This document shows, piece by piece, positions 60,901-64,000 of a DNA stretch of 64,000 nucleotides. The stretch is from Eopsaltria australis (lineage: Eukaryota; Chordata; Aves; Passeriformes; Petroicidae), in contig JAVTVJ010000508.1 in NCBI GenBank assembly GCA_034509425.1, positions 868,001-932,000 of the forward strand. Reading direction: 5' to 3'. The position numbers and the translations under genes are program-made. A model generated the notes under the pieces. The model made no database searches, had not been told where the DNA came from, and was given only the letters and a program-made list of their open reading frames with translations. Within the stretch, counting starts at the first letter, position 1, and every line of letters begins with the position of its first letter.

Positions 60901-62362
60901 TCCTTATCTCTGTTCTGGCAACTGCTTGTTTACTAGTCATCTGTTTACATATGCAACAGAAGCAGGAAATGTAGCTTAGGAATATATGCTCCCAAATTAC
61001 AGTGGTAATCATGGGCTTAAAATTGTCAGTGTTTATTGAATTTCTGTGTGACTGAGGGAGCTCAGGCATGTAGCAGGTTTTTCAGTTTTTTTCAAGTACT
61101 ACTTTTACAGCCAGGTATTTTAAAACTGTTGTGTTGTGAAACCATACAAGTCTGTTCAGCTGCCTGATTTTGTGTAGAACAGAACAGTGTCTCATTTGCT
61201 GGGACAAAAATGTCTAAGGAGGCTGGAGGAGCTGTCTGGCTTCTCAAGGTGGCAGTTTTCGCTTTTAGCCTTATTCTGGTTAAAGGAGGAAGTGTTCTTG
61301 ACTTAGTTGCAAAAGTTAACAGCAATTTGACACAAATGTTAGTATCTCTTACTGGAATACTTTATATTTTACAGTAGTCAACTTTAGAGACTTGATAATT
61401 AGAGGGATAACTGATCATTTGGTGTGTTTCTTGTTTAGTCAAATGACTTTCTTCGGAATGTGTTTGAGCTTGGTCCACCGGTAATGCTGGATGCTGCAAC
61501 TCTTAAAACAATGAAGATATCCCGTTTTGAAAGGGTAGGTTATTGCACCTTAATGGATTTTCTTTACTTCATACTCTGATTTCATTTCTCCTGCACTTCA
61601 GAAGCTGTCATTGTTAACACTTGTCACTGTAGTACTAGGAGTGCCTCATATTGTCCTGAATGAAACCCAGCCTTACTTGTATGCATCTCTGAGCTCTTAG
61701 ATTTTCCACTGGGTGTGCATCTGCTTCTGTTTTTTCAAAGGGATCTGAAGGTTGATGTGGTTACTCCACACATGTGAAACTTGGTCTCTTGTGAGAGATA
61801 CATGTTTTTGGGGAGGGACTACAGGAAGCCATGGAAACAGAGTCTTTATAAAGACAGTATCCCAAACTCTGCAGTGTGAAATGGGCATTATGGGGTTGAC
61901 TTTGTTCTGTTGATTGTGAATGCATTAATCCTGCATATTATTTTGGGAATGGTGCTACCAAGTTTAATCTGGAGGTAAACATAACCTACATGGTATCTGC
62001 TTGATGTCCAAGACTGACCAGCTTCCAGAACTGCTCATAGTTCAGCCTTTCTTACACAGTTTCTTTTAAATATATACAAGTCTGTGTATATATATGCTAA
62101 AATTAAATCAGCCTTTGGTTCAAAGATGGCATGCTACAAATTTCAGAAGGCCTACCAGATTACTTCAAAGATGAATGCAAAGATATTTTCATTTGTTTTG
62201 TAACATGAAAAATCTCTGAAGGGCATAAGCCTTATGACAATATGTAATTATTTTTCTTTTTTTATTTTGTAGCACTTGTACAACTCTGCAGCATTCAAGG
62301 CTCGGACAAAGGCTAGAAGTAAATGTCGTGATAAAAGAGCAGACGTGGGGGAATTTTTTTAG
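51900..62362 (+). CDS. IFRD1: IFRD1, interferon-related developmental regulator 1 (complete, twelve exons)
   Basis: Exons join as 51900-51945, 53528-53632, 54585-54666, 55085-55209, 55497-55654, 56968-57018, 57113-57291, 57395-57503, 59485-59619, 60324-60452, 61439-61534 and 62273-62362: 1305 bases, 434 residues plus TAG. All introns are GT/AG and all phases agree. Diagnostic stretches include NVQPFSDEDASIETMSHCSG, ERRMTLTDSIERC, LAWTLLLTICP, LATDGNKHRAKVDKRKQRSV and the C-terminus KCRDKRADVGEFF. Residues about 45-330 form the helical, ARM-like IFRD domain, and the last 100 the IFRD C-terminal domain. The family (TIS7/PC4) acts as a transcriptional co-regulator with SIN3/HDAC complexes in differentiation and regeneration; the paralogue IFRD2 binds ribosomes. 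The N-terminus lacks most of the Gly/Ala-rich segment that I recall in human (451 residues). Confidence 0.97.
51946..53527 (+). other. IFRD1: IFRD1 intron 1
   Basis: Intron of 1582 bases. The first 320 belong to the CpG island and include the NRF1-type palindrome at 52146-52155. The remainder is AT-rich without other features. Confidence 0.85.
53528..53632 (+). CDS. IFRD1: IFRD1 coding exon 2
   Basis: Acceptor CTTAAG at 53527 (weak pyrimidine context but the frame is exact), donor GTAAAT at 53633. It encodes GQPRNVQPFSDEDASIETMS and the Ser-rich HCSGFSDPASFTED, a conserved acidic/Ser segment. Confidence 0.95.
53633..54584 (+). other. IFRD1: IFRD1 intron 2
   Basis: Intron of 952 bases. Antisense open frames here are shadows without motifs. 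Nothing else is seen. Confidence 0.85.
54585..54666 (+). CDS. IFRD1: IFRD1 coding exon 3
   Basis: Acceptor GGTTTAG at 54584, donor GTACAG at 54667. It encodes PEVDEEATQEDLEYKLKGFI and DLTLDK, the start of the helical IFRD domain. Confidence 0.95.
54667..55084 (+). other. IFRD1: IFRD1 intron 3
   Basis: Intron of 418 bases with a pyrimidine-rich 3' end (CTTCCTTCTCTCTTCTAACAG). Nothing else is seen. Confidence 0.85.
55085..55209 (+). CDS. IFRD1: IFRD1 coding exon 4
   Basis: It encodes AKTRQAALESLKSAFSSKIL, then YEFIMERRMTLTDSIERCIK. Acceptor TAACAG at 55084, donor GTAATT at 55210. The sequence is helical-repeat-like, as in ARM-type proteins. Confidence 0.96.
55497..55654 (+). CDS. IFRD1: IFRD1 coding exon 5
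   Basis: Acceptor CCCTAG at 55496, donor GTAAGT at 55655. It encodes KSDEQCAAAGLACLLCVQMG, AGIESEEIFKTLGPVLKKIV and CDGTASIQARQA. It ends in phase 0. Confidence 0.95.
55655..56967 (+). other. IFRD1: IFRD1 intron 5
   Basis: Intron of 1313 bases. It contains one copy (56611-56642) of a 32-base word repeated in intron 8. No independent gene is recognised. Confidence 0.85.
56968..57018 (+). CDS. IFRD1: IFRD1 coding exon 6 (51 bases)
   Basis: It encodes CATCLGICCFIVTDDIT exactly, in phase 0 at both ends. Acceptor TTGTCTAG at 56967, donor GTGAGG at 57019. It is too short to stand out as an open frame and was placed by homology and splice sites. Confidence 0.94.
57113..57291 (+). CDS. IFRD1: IFRD1 coding exon 7
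   Basis: Acceptor TTGTACAG at 57112, donor GTGAGT at 57292. It encodes ELYSTMECLENIFTKAYQRD, then NTVLHVSALLAWTLLLTICP and MNEVKKKIE. The hydrophobic LLAWTLLLTICP helix is a family hallmark. Confidence 0.96.
57395..57503 (+). CDS. IFRD1: IFRD1 coding exon 8
   Basis: Acceptor CCTTAG at 57394, donor GTAAGT at 57504. It encodes HLHKLPSLLSCDDLNMRIAA and GETLALLFELARETDA. It ends in phase 0, which allows an in-frame cassette to follow. Confidence 0.95.
57504..59484 (+). other. IFRD1: IFRD1 intron 8
   Basis: Longest IFRD1 intron (1981 bases). It contains a possible phase 0/0 cassette exon at 59048-59215 and the second copy (58400-58431) of a 32-base word from intron 5. The region at about 58905-58935 is TA-rich. 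Confidence 0.8.
59048..59215 (+). CDS. Putative IFRD1 cassette exon (56 codons), unconfirmed
   Basis: An open frame of 168 bases is bounded by an acceptor (CTTACAG at 59047, with a CTAAT branch-point-like word 26 bases upstream and TTTCCCATTCC) and by CAG/GTGTAA at 59216. Both ends are in phase 0, as are exon 8's end and exon 9's start, so inclusion would add 56 residues between residues 285 and 286 without a stop. The peptide includes SNGVSEFASSSMNSMLATLK and a basic/Ser motif KRSRSPDLL. I do not know it from human IFRD1. The donor is weak at +5. Confidence 0.35.
59485..59619 (+). CDS. IFRD1: IFRD1 coding exon 9
   Basis: Acceptor AACCTAG at 59484, donor GTGATT at 59620. It encodes DFFYEDMDLLTEKLRALATD, then GNKHRAKVDKRKQRSVFRDV and LRAIE. 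The basic KVDKRKQR stretch is strongly conserved in IFRD1 and IFRD2. Confidence 0.96.
59620..60323 (+). other. IFRD1: IFRD1 intron 9
   Basis: Intron of 704 bases, with acceptor TTTTGCACAG. Nothing else is seen. Confidence 0.85.
60324..60452 (+). CDS. IFRD1: IFRD1 coding exon 10
   Basis: It encodes ERDFPTEMVKFGPERMYIDC, WVKKQTYETFKEILGSGMQY and HLQ, the start of the C-terminal IFRD domain. Phase 0 at both ends. Donor GTGAGC at 60453. Confidence 0.97.
60453..61438 (+). other. IFRD1: IFRD1 intron 10
   Basis: Intron of 986 bases, with acceptor TTGTTTAG. Antisense open frames at about 60.7-61.3 kb carry no known motif. Confidence 0.85.
61439..61534 (+). CDS. IFRD1: IFRD1 coding exon 11
   Basis: It encodes SNDFLRNVFELGPPVMLDAA and TLKTMKISRFER. 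Phase 0 at both ends. Donor GTAGGT at 61535. Confidence 0.96.
61535..62272 (+). other. IFRD1: IFRD1 intron 11
   Basis: Intron of 738 bases ending in a T-rich tract and TTTTGTAG. Nothing else is seen. Confidence 0.85.
62273..62362 (+). CDS. IFRD1: IFRD1 terminal coding exon 12
   Basis: It encodes HLYNSAAFKARTKARSKCRD and KRADVGEFF, then TAG at 62360-62362. The basic C-terminal tail is nearly invariant in the family. Confidence 0.96.
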   Translation, partial: HLYNSAAFKARTKARSKCRDKRADVGEFF

Positions 62363-63470
62363 ATTCCCTTTTCAATGGGGTTCAATTTTCATAATTCAAA
62401 TAAATTTGTAATGTTTAAATGAATTTTTTAACTTCTCTAGTCAGTTTGCAGTTGTGCATGGGTTTGTTACATAGTATGTAAATATGCATGTTGTTGCTTA
62501 GTTGTGTATACACTGTATATAGATTGATGTAACATTTGGTGCAGGGATACTTTATAACAGTAGCCTCCCACTAGTTCTGCAGGTTGATTATGATATAACT
62601 GATACATTAAATGGGGTAGATAACTGTAGTCAAATGCTGTGTCAGATTGGGTTCCTTATATAAGGGTAAAGTAATTGATTGACAAGTGTTCTGGTAAGAA
62701 TGTGCTAGTATGAAAAGATGACCATGTCTGTGTGAAATTATTTTAGCAACTTTTTAAAACTCTCCAGTGGTAGACAGACAAGTAATTCCTATGTAAGTAT
62801 AACTTTATCCTGACAGGGACTATGAAGTTCTGTAATTTCTACTGACAGTCAAGTAGTGAATGACAAATACTTGCCTCTATGTAAAACAAAAGCAAAATTC
62901 TTGTGTTCTGAAATTGAATATTTAATTTTTGGAATAAAGATATTTCTCCCTGTCTGCTCCCTGTGTAAAACTAATTATTCCATGAGTGAAAAGCTGTAAC
63001 ACTAGCAAAATCTAAAGGTTGAAAGGGATGAGTGTGTTTATTTGCTGGTCCTGACATGTGCTTGGGGTGTTCTCAGTGCATTAGATGCTACATGCAAGTT
63101 TACCTTGCTGTATTTCAGATGTGTCTCATACTTGCATGGGGTCTGCACAACAGCCTTATCTTGATTTGTCTTTGCCTCATTAATGGTCAAAAGTTTTCTA
63201 GTTTTGATGTTGCAAAACATGTAGTCCTTTATCTTAGAGGAACCATTCTGGCTTCCCTGTTTTCATCATGTTGAAAACTACTTTTCTAACCTCAATTTCT
63301 GATTCTATAGGACTGAAATGTACCAGTAACTGAGAACTGCCTTAGGAATAGTGGGGGGGGAGGGGGGAGTTGTTATGTAATAAAGACACTAAAACCTACA
63401 TAGCTAGAGCTTCTGAACCTGAAGGTCTATAAAACTGCTTGTTACAATAAACATTCTTAAAATGTTTATC
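62363..63470 (+). promoter_or_regulatory. IFRD1: IFRD1 3' UTR with alternative polyadenylation signals
   Basis: AATAAA hexamers occur at 62399 (only 37 bases after the stop), 62933, 63379 and 63446. The one at 62933 is followed by a pyrimidine/GT-rich segment (CTCCCTGTCTGCTCCCTGTG) and is the best candidate. A G-rich run (G8-A-G6, 63353-63367) lies before the third signal. Confidence 0.6.
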
Positions 63471-64000
63471 ACCAGATGAAGTAAACATTGCATTGAAAAC
63501 AACACCACCCCCTGGAAGCTGTTGCCTGCTCTGATAAGGGAGAGTTGGGTTTGGGGTGGAGTGGTGTTTTTTTTTTTTTCTCCTCCTAGTTTCTGATTAC
63601 AGCTGAACCTATTCCAGAAAGTCCATGAATACTAATGAGTTGCACTTTCTACTTTACTCTCAGTTTTTTCCCCTCAATATTCTATGTAAGAACTTACCTG
63701 GCTTACAAAACTTATCACTTGGACTGCACAAACTGATGATGAACACATCAAGTGTCATAGAAGCGGAGGAAAAGCTTCTGGTCCTTGAACAAGATGAAGC
63801 TGTGTGCCTATACTTGCCCAGCTCAAGACTATTCCCTTTGAGCTAAACTGTTTCCTCAAACCTGTTGGTGTCTCCTGTGGCTTCCTAGTAGTCACCTTTG
63901 GTGTCCTTTGCCAGGCACTACTGAGAGCTTGCTTCCTGTCCAGTGTTTCTGCAGCACCTCCTGGCAGGGGGCTGAGGGAGTGGTTGCCCTTTTCCCTGTT
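63471..64000. other. Downstream of IFRD1
   Basis: No gene is recognised. A poly-T/pyrimidine run lies at about 63568-63588. An open frame at about 63625-63846 has no known motif. Confidence 0.6.

Noticed and set aside
1..64000. tRNA, rRNA, CRISPR, operon or phage features
   Set aside because: None seen. The window has spliced vertebrate genes and vertebrate repeats.

Overview
The window is vertebrate nuclear DNA, most probably from a bird. It carries small exons with GT/AG splice sites, long AT-rich introns, one CpG-island promoter, and CR1 LINE copies of the avian type. One CR1 copy still shows the CR1 ORF1 with its esterase-like domain. No bacterial operon, CRISPR array, tRNA or rRNA gene was seen.

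Layout. (1) Positions 1-14424 hold the 3' half of ZNF277 on the + strand: seven coding exons with conserved splice phases, C2H2 zinc fingers, and a stop followed by a polyadenylation signal at 14561. The 5' half of the gene lies left of the window. The intron at 11126-13256 contains an internally deleted CR1 in antisense. (2) Positions about 14.6-51.2 kb form a 37 kb intergenic interval with no recognisable protein gene. It holds microsatellites, short tandem repeats, several exon-like segments with good splice sites, a CTCF-like site, a 20-bp palindrome and a perfect hairpin. A second CR1 ends at about 51184, just upstream of the next promoter. (3) Positions about 51.2-52.3 kb are a CpG island with a TATA box, an inverted CCAAT box, a GC box, an AP-1/MARE-type element and CRE-like sites. 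(4) Positions 51900-62362 hold a complete IFRD1 gene (TIS7/PC4) on the + strand: twelve coding exons encoding 434 residues. Its 5' UTR contains a 52-codon upstream ORF. Downstream sequence to the window end holds several polyadenylation signals.

ZNF277 followed by IFRD1 in the same orientation matches the order I know from human chromosome 7q31. The two genes are neighbours but probably not co-regulated, because IFRD1 has its own immediate-early-style promoter.

The observations most worth following are the IFRD1 upstream ORF, a possible 56-codon in-frame cassette exon in IFRD1 intron 8 (59048-59215), a 79-codon symmetric exon-like segment in the intergenic region (46421-46657), and the CR1 copy that joins a near-complete ORF1 to a 3' tail without the reverse transcriptase region. 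All homology statements rest on recognition by eye and recalled family sequences, not on a database search.
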